A stretch of 64,000 nt of DNA from assembly GCF_025024155.1 (NCBI RefSeq), contig NW_026251729.1, forward strand, positions 62,001 to 126,000, read 5' to 3'. This document shows positions 1-12,633 of this stretch, piece by piece; position 1 is the stretch's first letter; each line of letters begins with the position of its first letter. The position numbers and the translations under genes are program-made. The notes under the pieces were generated by a model, which was not told the DNA's origin, ran no database searches, and was given only the letters and a program-made list of their open reading frames with translations. The DNA is from Gamsiella multidivaricata. Lineage: Eukaryota > Mortierellomycota > Mortierellomycetes > Mortierellales > Mortierellaceae.

Positions 1-2
1 GC

Positions 3-104
3 GGCTCGTATTCGAAGCGTGCAATGGTAAGACGCTACTTTGACGAGTTGCTGCCGACTCTACCTTTGACTCCGGTGCTTTATTATCGCCCAGTGGTGTA
101 TTGA
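3..104 (+). CDS. Possible 3' end of a gene entering from the left edge
   Basis: A frame open from the first bases runs 33 codons to a TGA at 102-104 and has no internal ATG suited to be a start. The short peptide, rich in Leu, Pro and Tyr (it ends YYRPVVY), reads like a protein C-terminus, but 33 codons is too short to identify a family. It could equally be chance. If real, the body of the gene lies outside the window. Confidence 0.28.
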   Translation, partial: GSYSKRAMVRRYFDELLPTLPLTPVLYYRPVVY

Positions 105-2404
<2,300 letters not shown>

Positions 2405-3820
2405 ATGCCTCCAGTCCCTGAGTCCCTCGACCACTCCAAGATCGACTTTCACCGCTACTACTTCTATGCCACCGTTCTTAATGTCCCGCCAATCCTCTTT
2501 ATGTACCCTCTCCGAACCGTACGCCTTCTCCAACAAAGCAGGGCCTCAGGACCTGTCTCTAACTCTGTCTACAAGGTCATCCGCGATGTGCACAGGAAAA
2601 ACGGCTTCCAGGCCCTCTTTGCTGGATCGACCATTTATACCACTGGAGTCACCACAACAAAGATCCTTCAGTTCGCAACCTACGACTTTGCGGCACAAAA
2701 GGTCAGGGAGAACAAGTACTTTGGGTATCCAATCCTCAAGGACTCCAAGGTCCTGAGCGGCGTCTTGGGTACTTTCTCGGCCATCGTCACAACGTTCTTT
2801 ATCGTGCCATTCGATATGGTAGGTTTCTTCGGTGATGTAAAGGATCTACACCATGAGGGGGAGGACTTTATCTACGAGGAGCCAGACTGGCCCAGCATCC
2901 CTCCAGAGCGCCAATTGGAGTCGTGGTCATCGTGCGGTCATCGCTATCCAAAATAAGCCCGAGAAGCAGGAAATTGAGTTTGCATGTGCTCAGCGATCCC
3001 TCTCTCATTTTTTTTTCTATCCGTAGATCTCACAACAGATCACCATCGCCAAGGCAGGGACCCTGCCCAATGCTTCAAACATTCCACTCTATGTCACCGG
3101 CTCCACAGAACCCCTGGAGCAGCTCAGACCCATGAATATCTCCGAATCCCTACGTGCTCAATTCAAACAGGAGGGCTTTCGCTTCCTGTTCCGGGGATAC
3201 TTTGCTACATTACTCTCCACAGGACCCTTCTTCGCGGCCTACTTCCCCGCGTACGAGATCTCGCGCTACTGGATCAAGGACTGGATTGACTACATCCGAG
3301 AAATCCAAGCCGCACGAACCCCGAACCCCAATCCATTCCCACCACTCAGGTCTCACCAGTTCTTAATCTCGTCTTTGGCCGGGAGCATGGCCTCAGTCGC
3401 AGGCGTGCTGGCGTCCTCACCCTTCGACATGGTCAAGACACGGATCCAGACAGAACAACGACTTCAGCCGACAAACGCCTCCGGGATCAAATTACCACTA
3501 CCCTCGCTCAGATGGAAGGATGTGTTCAAGGACATCCTCAAAAAGGAAGGTCCCATGGCATTCTTCTCAGGCACCAAAGCACGAGCCATCCGCGCCATTC
3601 CAGGAGGCGCACTCAATTTTCTGATCTTTGACTATGTGAGGTCCAAGAGTCTTAAGGATGTGACCCCGCCAAAAGTCCATGCGGAGAGACAGGTCATGCT
3701 GGAGACACTCTTTACGCTCGACAGGCAGTTCCAGGATTCTTCACATGATGACTGGTCGCAGTCGGTCCTGCTCTCGACCACGGATGATGATGTGCTTGAC
3801 GCCCGGATACTGGATCAGCC

Positions 3821-3854
<34 letters not shown>

Positions 3855-3989
3855 GCAACAACAACAGCAACAGCAACAACAACAGTGATAAGACCATCTC
3901 CGTCACAACCTGAACCTGCTGGCATGCAAGACGAGCCGAAAGAAGGTCCTGAGCAATTGCCCCCAATTATCATGCAGCAGGAGAATTAA
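2405..3989 (+). CDS. Mitochondrial carrier family protein, SLC25A44-like
   Basis: Two exons, 2405-2818 and 3027-3989, give 458 residues. The 208-nt intron has donor GTAGGT and acceptor CCGTAG and joins in phase 0 inside a signature, restoring PFDMISQQ. Three Solcar repeats are visible: a degenerate one (YPLRTVR, residues 34-40), PFDMIS at 135-140, and a canonical PFDMVKTR near residue 270. The FRGY and PGGALNF elements typical of even-numbered helices are also present. The weak first signature and the PFDxxSQQ second signature match the SLC25A44 group, which in animals imports branched-chain amino acids into mitochondria; substrate here is inferred, not shown. Family members are about 310 residues, so this protein has an extra C-terminal tail of some 100 residues containing a poly-Thr tract and no recognised domain. 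Start: ATG after an A-rich leader. Confidence 0.88.
3821..3884 (+). repeat. Coding (ACA)n/(CAA)n trinucleotide tract
   Basis: Some 21 triplets of ACA with a few GCA interruptions, inside the C-terminal tail of the carrier. In the coding frame it gives poly-Thr with scattered Ala; in the neighbouring + frame it would give poly-Gln. It is likely to vary in length between strains. Confidence 0.92.
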
Positions 3990-4242
3990 GACTTATATAC
4001 CACTCGCAGTGGTATTAGACCATTAAAAAATTCAAGAACAAGCAGCCTGCAATGAATGAGAGATATTCAATAGCGATTTCAGCCATATCACTATCAGACC
4101 CTTTCGGGTATCTAGGGGCAGGAGGGAGGGAGTTATTTATTCTGTACAGATGCTCAATGAGCAATGTAGGGCGCTAAATGTATTATAAGTTGCATGGTAT
4201 TAAAGCAAAGCATAGACAGTATAATAGTATAAATATGAAAGC

Positions 4243-4356
4243 GTTGAGAGGAGTGGAATGTGTTGAGAGGAGTGGAATGTGTTGAGAAGAGTGGAATGTG
4301 TTGAGAAGAGTGGAATGTGTTGAGAGGAGCGGAATGTGTTGAGAGAAGTGGAATAT
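4243..4356. repeat. 19-bp minisatellite, six units
   Basis: Six head-to-tail 19-bp units begin at 4243, 4262, 4281, 4300, 4319 and 4338, with consensus GTTGAGAGGAGTGGAATGT and one to three substitutions per unit. The array lies between the convergent 3' ends of the carrier (ending 3989) and the ATPase (ending 4390), so it is probably in 3' untranslated or intergenic sequence of one or both. The rest of 3990-4389 shows only A/T-rich sequence suited to polyadenylation. Confidence 0.93.
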
Positions 4357-4389
4357 GATAAAGCGATAGCGCTTCGAACTAGTGAGTGT

Positions 4390-7300
4390 TTAGATGGTCC
4401 AGTTGGTGATACGAAGGAGCAGCTTCTCAAGCTCGCTCAAGACTACCAAGATCACGCAGCAGACTGCAATCTTGGCCCAAGAAAGTGCGTTGATCGGCTG
4501 CAGATCCAAGACGTGGTTAAAACCGGGGACGTAGACACCGATGATCATCAGCACGAAGCTGAGAAGTACACCGAAAATCATCCAGCGGTTGCTCATAAAG
4601 TTGACCCTGAACACAGACGTCCTCATGGTCCTTGAGAGGAAACCTTGGAGCAATTGAAGGGTCGTCAGGACACTGAAGGACTCGACCTGGGCGTGGCGCT
4701 CCTTTTCAGGATCCGATCGGTCGTTCATCATGTAAACGCCAAAGGTCAAGAGGGTCATGACCATCGATTGGAAGAGAATCACGCCAATAGAGGTCTTGGT
4801 CAGGATTCCGCGCTTGGGGGATCGTGGTCTCCGGTTCATCAGACCTGGCTCAGCAGGCTCGGTACCCAAAGCCATGGCAGGCGGAACATCGGCTACATAA
4901 AAGCAAATCAAAGAGAAGTGGGCCTGTAAGTAACGTTGTCCATTTTCAACTGATAGTTTGTTCCGCATCGAAAAACACATTCGCTGCTTGATAAGGCGCT
5001 TACCGATAATGTTAGCCCAAAGGACCATCACAACTGTGAAAGGAAGTTCAACGTTCACAATGGCACAGAGCAAGAACAGGAAGATCTCTGCACAGTTACA
5101 GCTCAGCAGGTAGACAATGAACTTGAGAATGTTGTCAAAAACACGTCTACCCTCCTCAACAGCCTCCACAATCGTATTGAAGTTGTCGTTGGCGAGAACA
5201 ATATCAGCAGCCTGCTTCGTAATTTCCGTTCCTGCGATACCCATAGCGACACCAACGTTCGCAGCCTTGATAGCCGGTGCATCTGTCAAAGAGAAAAGAA
5301 TAGTCATTAAAATGTCAGTCACTTCGTCTTGCGTTAAACCACGTAGTCAATATAAGGTTAAGAAGAAAAAAGTACGGTATGCCTTACCGTTGACACCGTC
5401 GCCTGTCATGGCGACAGACTCACCACGACTCTGCAACGCCTTCACCAGCTTCAACTTGTTGTCGGGGGACACACGCGCAAAGACATTGGGGAACGGTTTC
5501 AGCTCCGCAATGGCCTGCTCAGACAAAAGATCCAGTTCTTCACCCTTGATAGCGCGACCATTCTCTTCCAAGATTCCAAGTTCCCTAGCAATGGCGCTGG
5601 CGGTCTTGATATGGTCACCAGTAATCATAACGACACTGATTCCAGCCTCCTTGCAAATACGGACACTCTCCTGAACACCCTCACGAGCGGGATCGATCAA
5701 ACCGATGAGACCAAGGAAGACGAGATCACTCTCAGCGTAGCCTGGAGGAATTTCCTCATCATCATCATCGTCGTCGGCTTGGTTGGTATTAGCGGCAGTC
5801 ATGAGATCGAGCTTAGTGGGCTTCAAAGTGGACGCAGGGACTTCCTTCTCATCCTTGATCTTGTCGATATGGTCCAGTCCATCGCCGACCTTCGACTCCA
5901 CAGCCCCACCACCGTTCACCTTGACCTTCTTGAAAGCCAAGCCTAGCACACGAAGACCTCCATCCGCCATTCTTCCCGACGCCTCCGAAACCTGATCGTA
6001 AAAGTCCTCGGTAACGGGCGCTGAATGCTCCTGCTCGCTTGGCTTCAGGATATCCAATGGCGACGACACCGAACCCTGTGCCAAAGGCGGAAGATAGCCA
6101 ACACAGCGGTTAAGGATCTCCTCGGGCGCACCCTTAGCCAGCACGAATTCGTAATGATCACCGCCAGCATTGGCGCTGTCGAGCGGAGCCTTGTAGACGA
6201 CACTCATGACTTTGCGTTCACTGTCAAAGGCTTGCTCGTAAATGCGAGTGTAGCCGAGCTCCTGGAAGATTGTCTTAGGGAAACCTGCCTTCTGGGCAGC
6301 GACCACCAATGCGACCTCGGTAGGGTCACCAATTCCCTTCCATTCAAGGTTCGTCGATGTTTCCTCCGCGGTCTTATCATATGCTGTGTCAATAGGAACA
6401 GTTGTCGCTGGGACCTCTTCGACCTCATCCTTTTCCTTCTGCACGACGGACGAGTTGTTGCAGAGAGACGAAACCATGAGCGAGACCAACATCTGAGCGG
6501 GGACATCATTGAGAGTCTTGCTCATAACCATGGGTTCTTCACCCGAGGCGGACTTGAGAGTGACATCGCCCTTGTTGGGGTCCAGACTTGTGCTCTCGGT
6601 GAAGCCATAGGTGACACCCTCACTTGTCCAGAGTTCAGCCGCACCCATCTTGCCTTCAGTCAGAGTTCCTGTTTTGTCTGAGCAAATGAAAGTGACGCTT
6701 CCGAGGGTTTCGACAGCAGGGAGCGTGCGGACGATTGTTTTCCGGGCAGCCATACGACGGACTCCCAAGGCCATAGTGACAGTGGTGACGGCGACTAGAC
6801 CCTCGGGGATGACCGAGACAGCCAAACTGTATAATAAAAGCGACAGAGAAGATTGTATGAGCATAGAGTTGACGGAATAGGTTGATGCGCCCGCATGCCG
6901 TAGAACCGTAGCCATCGAAAGACATACCTAATGGCGATTTCCAATGATTCTTTCACGGGGTTCTTATAGGCAATCTTGACGCCAGCCATGATAGCGCACA
7001 GAACGATAGCGAAAACGACCAACAACTTTCCAAGCAAGGCTAGCTTGCGCTGAACCGGGGTCAGAGTCTTTGGTGCACCAGCGATGGCGGCACTAATCTT
7101 GCCCATTTCTGTCAATCGTCCAGTGCGGACGACAATACCCTTTCCACGACCCTTGGCAACAACCGTCGACATGAATGCGTTTCCCTTACAGTCGCCAAGA
7201 GGGAGCTTGCGAGTAAGGGTCTTGATCTCCTTGGGATCCTTGTTGACGGCAACAGACTCTCCGGTCAAGATGGACTCAATAACCTCCAGCTGAGAAACCT

Positions 7301-9444
7301 CGGCCAAACGCAAATCCGCTGGTACCGATTCTCCCTCCTCCAAAATAACGATGTCACCAGGGACAAGCTCTTCCGAGTTAATCATGAACGTCTTTCCGTC
7401 GCGGAGAACCTGGGCCTTGGGAACCGATAGTTTAGACAGAGCATCCAGAGCCTTTCCAGCCTTGTATTCCTGAGTGAATCCGATGATGGCATTGAGGATG
7501 ACGACAAACAGAAGGACACCCATTGCGATAAACTCCTTGGTGGCAGCTTCAAGAATAGTAACCGCCAAGAGCAGTAGAATCATAAAGTCCGTGAATTGGG
7601 TCCAGAGCATCTTGAAGATCGAAGTGCGAGGCGGCTCTGGAAGGATGTTTTTTCCGTAATGCGCCTGCAGATCAGGGATTGCCTCGGACGGCAGACCGGT
7701 CTCCAGCGAGGTCCTGAACATCTTTAAGCATCTCTTTATCCTGCGATCGAAGCACAGGGCTAGTTTTTTTTTTTTTTTTTTTTTTTTTTTGGGAGCACAA
7801 AGTCCATATGGGATTGTTTAGTAAACGAAAGAACTCCTTTCGATCGGTTTTCATTTTCATCTGTGTGAGGTAAAGTACCTTGAGGTGCGAGAACAACGCC
7901 GCCCATCTCGGGCATCTTCTCTGCCTTGACGTATTCTGCGTGATCCTTCATGCATTTCTGGACGTCAGACTGTCCATCGCTCTTGACCAATTCGCGCCAG
8001 TCCGAGAACTGAGGGTAGATGGTTGTCAGTAGCGCGATCAATGCCACGGCCGCCTTTTGCTGCTGCTCAGTCGCCCCTGAATCGCAACGGACATCCAGCT
8101 TAAGTGCGTAACGGAGATCAGACACTGGCTTTTCACCGACTGCCTGACGGAACTCCTTGACTGTAACAGATCAGGAGTAAGAGCAAGTTGGCTTGCTTCA
8201 TATGAGTAACATGACTTGATAATAGCACCTCAAATAAAAAAGAAAAATAGTGACAATGGCGGCGATGGCGGCGGTGGTACGGTACCTTCAAGAATGAACT
8301 CTCCAAAGAGCTGGAAGGCAACATCGGCCTCCTCAGTCAACTTTTGACGGAACTTGCGCTTTTTATCGACAGCGCCCATGTTCTGCAGCAGACCGTCAGC
8401 AAGACGCTTCATGATATCGTAGTCGAGACTAGGGAATCGTCCGCCCTTGATACGGTACTCCATCACATAGCGGAGGCCATCCATTACTTCCTCCAACGAG
8501 ATCTCCTTGTTGCTCTGGACATCGAACAGATCAACAACTATTCATTGGAGGTAACGCATGATTCAGAAGGATGCGGACAAGGTTAATAAGACAAAGACAT
8601 GATCGTGAACAGTGCCGTTTTTGAGCAGTAAAGAGACCGAAGCGAGCGTGATTTTTAGAACAAAAAGCCCAAAGACCACCCCTTGGAACCATATACTACC
8701 TTCTCCTCATTTGACGTTATGGAGGAGGAGTTCTGCGGGCGCAAAAAAAAAAAATACATACCATTGATTTCAATCTGGTGCTCAATACTGGCCTAAAGGG
8801 TGAGTCGGGTCCAGCGGGAGTCCAGAAGGATGAGGATGACAGGATGACATAAGACCAAGGACGATCATTTCGAGACGGGGCATTATTTTAAATGGTCGAA
8901 AGGGATGCGGGTCAGACACCATGTTTCCATATTTGTCAAGTGAATGAAGTGAAAGGGCAAGGTCAGCTACTCAGGGGTCTCTCATTTGCATTCCCATCAA
9001 GGAGCCTTGATGCTGAATCATCACTTGGGTCTCATCCTCTCCACAAAGGTAATGGCTTTCTGTCAGGAAGCGTACCTTGCCATCCTTGATATTGGAATAA
9101 ATCGAGTAGCCCTCGGCAGTCGAGGGGTTGATGCTGGTCAAAGTTGTGGGGACGTTGGCAGCGGTGCTGTCGGCAGTGTGATTGCTGCCAATATCATGCA
9201 TGGTGTCCGCAGGGGCAAACGAAAGGTTGTTCCTGTTGGCAGGGGTGGTGGGGCTGGCAGTGGAGGCCGTAGTTGGTGCAGCCAGCACGGTGTTCAGACT
9301 GGCATCAGTGCTCTGGGTACTGGTAAGCGAGGGATCCTCATACCGATGCTGGTGTTGCTCCTGAGAGTCGTATTCTTGCTGAGATGGGTGTTGGTTCCCT
9401 AAACGTTCGTGTTCGGGCTGGTCGATAGGAGGATTGTCTGTCAT
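4390..9444 (-). CDS. P-type cation (probably Ca2+) ATPase with a long N-terminal extension
   Basis: Eight exons on the minus strand: 9444-9076, 8792-8762 (31-nt micro-exon), 8537-8286, 8160-7879, 7759-6928, 6826-5388, 5282-5004, 4892-4390. Together they give 1328 residues with every phase matching. Residues 1-123 are a low-complexity Gln/Ser/Thr region. About 124-311 form a conserved-looking globular segment I cannot assign. The ATPase core starts near 325 and includes TGES (477-480), IPEGL with Glu597 in M4, the phosphorylated Asp639 in DKTGTLT, KGAPEE, and TGDGVNDAP (1063 on). Asn and Glu in M5 (CNCAEI) and Asn/Asp in M6 (WANIIAD) match Ca2+-site residues of type II pumps, and IPEGL argues against the ENA sodium class, which lacks that Glu. 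It probably extrudes or sequesters Ca2+ or another cation by ATP hydrolysis. The join at 7879/7759 uses acceptor CTAG directly after a 27-A run (sense strand), and is the only acceptor there that keeps the frame. Confidence 0.86.
7764..7790. repeat. Poly-T (27), in an ATPase intron
   Basis: An uninterrupted run of 27 T on the + strand. On the coding strand it is poly-A lying immediately 5' of the intron acceptor, where a pyrimidine tract would normally be expected. Confidence 0.95.
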
Positions 9445-10584
9445 TCAGAGGTTGGTCGATTCGGATGGATAAAACTTTCTGTATTGGTTAGGCAGGCACG
9501 CAAGTAAGCTGGTGGCAACGAGGATGTAGCTTGTGGAGTGCTGTTATGAAAAGAAATAAAGAGGAGAGAAAAAGATGGGAAATGAGGCCCCGTACCTTTC
9601 TTTTTATTTTGGTGCCTCACCTCACTTTGTTGTGAGCACCAACAGTTACCCAATCCGACCCAACAAGCAAAGACTCCATTTTGAACCGTTAGGCAGGGGG
9701 AGGCCTCTGTTACCCTGTATTCGGCACCAATGAAAACGTATACAGGCCTCTCCAAAAGGTTGTGTATCCATCCCTGCGGAGCATGTACCCAAAATGAAAG
9801 GGTGCAGTGTATTTTTGTCCAAACATTACCGAAAAATCGCACCTGCGGGAGGCCAATTCCGAGGTAAAAAGCTCAATTGAGGTGCAACCATCGTCATTGT
9901 TTGCGACTTTGCCATTTCCTCAACTTTCGTCATGGTTCTCTCGGAACAATTTTCTCCATGCGAACTCTTTCATTTCATTCCTTCCTGGGGATGAAAACCT
10001 GTATGCAATGCGTTCGATGCATGGTTGTATTCGCATGGGATGTGAGCACAGCAGTGCGGGTTACTTCAGGGGCAACGACAGAGTTGCAACACCGGCTCTG
10101 TACACACTCAGGACCCTTGATGGCGGTGTCTGGATTTCACACAGCCCTTATTGGTCTCTGTTTCTGATAGACTATTTCGTCCTGAAGAACCAATTTTGGG
10201 ATAAGAAAAAACCCATTTGGACTCTCCTCTTTCACTTGGGCTCCTGCCAGATGTGCGTTATTTTTTGTTCTATCCACACATCTATCCCACCTCCTTCGGC
10301 CTGCATGCGCAGAAGTCATCCTTTTAAGGACAAGGACCTTCTTTTCTCCTTTGCTGCTCTCAATCCAACAAACACGAGCTTCCTGTCTCTCTCGTCATGG
10401 CACAGCCTCATCTTTGGGCTTTGGGCACTTTCCCTGGCCGCAGCACAAACGCAGCTCTATATATCCACTGTTGACCAAGAGGATTTCATCCAGCATCGCG
10501 CGACAGGCACTTTCGGGATGTATGAACTTTTATCATTTATTTTTGTCCGCACCCTCAAATTAGCTTTAACTATTCAGCAATGAT
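9445..10584. other. Upstream region of the ATPase; no supported gene
   Basis: This 1.1-kb stretch separates the ATPase start from the 3' end of the zinc-finger gene upstream. A + strand frame stays open over about 9807-10583, which is long for chance, but it lacks an ATG near its beginning, shows no domain, and is rich in Phe, Ser, His and Cys like translated non-coding DNA. I leave it unannotated. Confidence 0.5.
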
Positions 10585-11738
10585 TTACACCTGATCCAAT
10601 GGGTCGCCCTGCTCACGTACGGTCTCGTCCCCCTTTGCTTGCAAGTCCGCAACTGACGATAAGAGATGTAATTGATTCTGGACCTGATCCGCTGTTGGCT
10701 GCACGCCATTCGGATGTGATGATTTTTGCCTGCCAGTGCCGCTGTTACCACTAGACTTGGCACGGCGATAGAGCGTTCCATGCACATCCGAATACTTGAT
10801 GTTTAGTCCAGGAGGGGCCTCGATCTTGCCTTCCTCAATCTATATTGAAGAGAACATATAATGTCAATTTCACCTCAACTGTAGTAAAAAAAAAAAAAAA
10901 GATGAGAACCATTGCATATGCAGCTTACCAGTGTCTTCTGCTCGGGCGTTGGATGGAGAATAGCACGGATAGCCTTCCAGTCTCTGCCGCTCGCAACCTG
11001 TCGGTCAATCCAGCATCGATTATTCGCCGTTACTGGGAGTTTTGCATTCGATCGTGTGGTTGTCGGATGGTTGTGGTGCCAATGATAGGTAATGCTGACA
11101 ATGTCCTTGTTCAGCAGTTTTTGCGCACGGAGGAATGCCTTGCAACCGCATGGCAAGTATTCCCGGTCCCTCTTCTTTCTGCCTCCACGTCCTTCTTTAC
11201 TGAGGGTCTCGTCGTCATTGCCGGGGGCTTCTCCTGGCTTGCTAAGACCCCTTGCTTCTTTATTGAGATCATCTCCTGCACTGCTGGGATCCTCCCCCTC
11301 GATGCCAGTATCCTCCCCTTCCTTGTCAGGACCCATCCGTTTATATTTTGGTGGCTTCTTCGACCTTGCGCACACATATCTCATTGACCAAGCAAACAGC
11401 TTCGGTCTTCCTCTGCGTCCTGTTGCCGAAAACCCAGAGTTGGGCGGAAAACGAGTGGTGACAGGTTTTGGGTTAGGTACCAGCGCATCCTTGTCTTCCG
11501 TAGCATTCTTGATGAACCCACTCGACCCACCCTCCGGCGCCAGCCTCCAGTCAAAGGCCTGTCGTTCCTGTGCCCAAAAGGCGACGAATCGCTCCGTGGT
11601 CATGTCGCACTTGATGACAGGCTTCCCTGAACTGTCATAACGATCTCCAAAGTCGTAGGGCTTGACAATGACAAGCGGATCATAGTCCGGAGAGAATGGA
11701 AGTAAATCAGCAGCAGTGACCTCTCGCATTGTCTTCAC
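10585..11738 (-). CDS. FAR1/WRKY-GCM-type zinc-finger protein, possibly transposase-derived
   Basis: Two exons, 11738-10929 and 10839-10585, give 354 residues. The 89-nt intron has donor GTAAGC and acceptor AATATAG and is phase 0. The central part carries a split zinc-binding pattern: YVC near residue 120, then after a charged Gly/Lys/Glu/Asp linker CGCK, an aromatic stretch, and HWHHNHP. The Cys-Cys-His-x-His order ending in HNHP is the hallmark of the FAR1/WRKY-GCM1 fold found at the N-terminus of Mutator-like transposases and their domesticated descendants. No DDE transposase core follows, so this is probably a DNA-binding protein rather than an active transposase. The 60-residue charged linker inside the finger is unusual. 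The C-terminal exon is hydrophilic with no recognised domain. The function is inferred only. Confidence 0.7.
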
Positions 11739-11982
11739 GCATGGTTGGAGTAAAGGCGGCAGGGGGAAAGTCCTGGAGCGTCCGAGGCACTGGACGTATT
11801 TTATATAATTTTCATTTTGTAGTGTGCACTATGCGCTGAGAGTTCAACGCGACTTCACAGAATCCGAGTTTCTCTTCTGGCTTCGATCGATTGAGGAATG
11901 AATGCTGTTTGAACATCACCATCACTCCCCTTCAAGGAGCCTGGTGGAGAATTTTTCTTTACGTATCGATTACGAACGGTTC

Positions 11983-12327
11983 TCATTGGGTGTGGCTATT
12001 TGCAGGTTTTCTCAGCTCCTTCTTTCTGATGGTCCTTCGAACGGTTTGGGTCGTAACATCAATCGGCAGTTGCTTCGCGATATCGCCGAGGCTGACTTTG
12101 GGATCCTTGCGGATAATGTTGGTAATGACCCGTTCATCGCGTTGGTTTATTTTTCGCGGCCGCCCAGGCGATTTCTTTGTCTCCAAAGTGCCTCGTTCGT
12201 TGTATCTCTTGATGACCGACCGGACCGTTCGTTCACTCACGTTGAGCTCCGCCGAGATCGCACCCGCCTTTTTCTGGGCTTTGTGCATCCCGATAATCTG
12301 TCCTTGCACCTCCAGAGGAAGCGTCAT
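11983..12327 (-). CDS. Stand-alone helix-turn-helix of Tc1/mariner transposase type
   Basis: A single ATG-started frame of 114 residues. It begins MTLPLEVQGQIIGMHK and contains two helix-turn-helix units: a first with AISAELNVSERTVRSVIKRY, then a GRPRK AT-hook-like basic motif, then a second ending in TTQTVRRTIRK. This HTH-GRPR-HTH order is the N-terminal DNA-binding half of Tc1/mariner transposases. The frame stops just where the catalytic DDE half should begin, and I find no such half in the next few hundred bases on either strand. It may be a truncated remnant or a domesticated DNA-binding protein; the intact frame and basic surface favour the latter only weakly. Confidence 0.55.
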   Translation of the reverse strand: MTLPLEVQGQIIGMHKAQKKAGAISAELNVSERTVRSVIKRYNERGTLETKKSPGRPRKINQRDERVITNIIRKDPKVSLGDIAKQLPIDVTTQTVRRTIRKKELRKPANSHTQ

Positions 12328-12633
12328 GGCTGATAGAAACGAAGGCGAGGAGGAGGAAGAAGTCGGTTTGCTTGCGAAGTTGTGATGAAAAGGGAGGCAG
12401 TCAAGTAAATGCACGAATTAAAAATCTATTGTCGTCCTAATCATCCTGTTTATTTCAATGCAAAAAAGAAAGGATATTCTCCACTCCGTTACTCTTTTTT
12501 TTTTTTTTGCTACGTTTATTAAACGATTCTGCAGCTGCGAAATAGCATGGCTCGGCATATCTTCAGTATCGAGGGGGGGGGGGGAGAAGGAATGAAATTA
12601 TGAGTCGGTCTTGTGCGTTTGCTCCATATTTTT
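12328..12633. other. Short gap with poly-T and poly-G runs
   Basis: It contains T14 near 12497 and a G12 run near 12573, and nothing gene-like. It holds the upstream region of the HTH gene and the 3' flank of the secreted-protein gene. Confidence 0.6.

Noticed and set aside
9807..10583. Long + strand open frame of 258 codons
   Set aside because: It starts from GTG rather than ATG, its composition (Phe, Ser, His, Cys) resembles translated non-coding DNA, and I see no domain. A possible splice at its end would run antisense into the zinc-finger gene.
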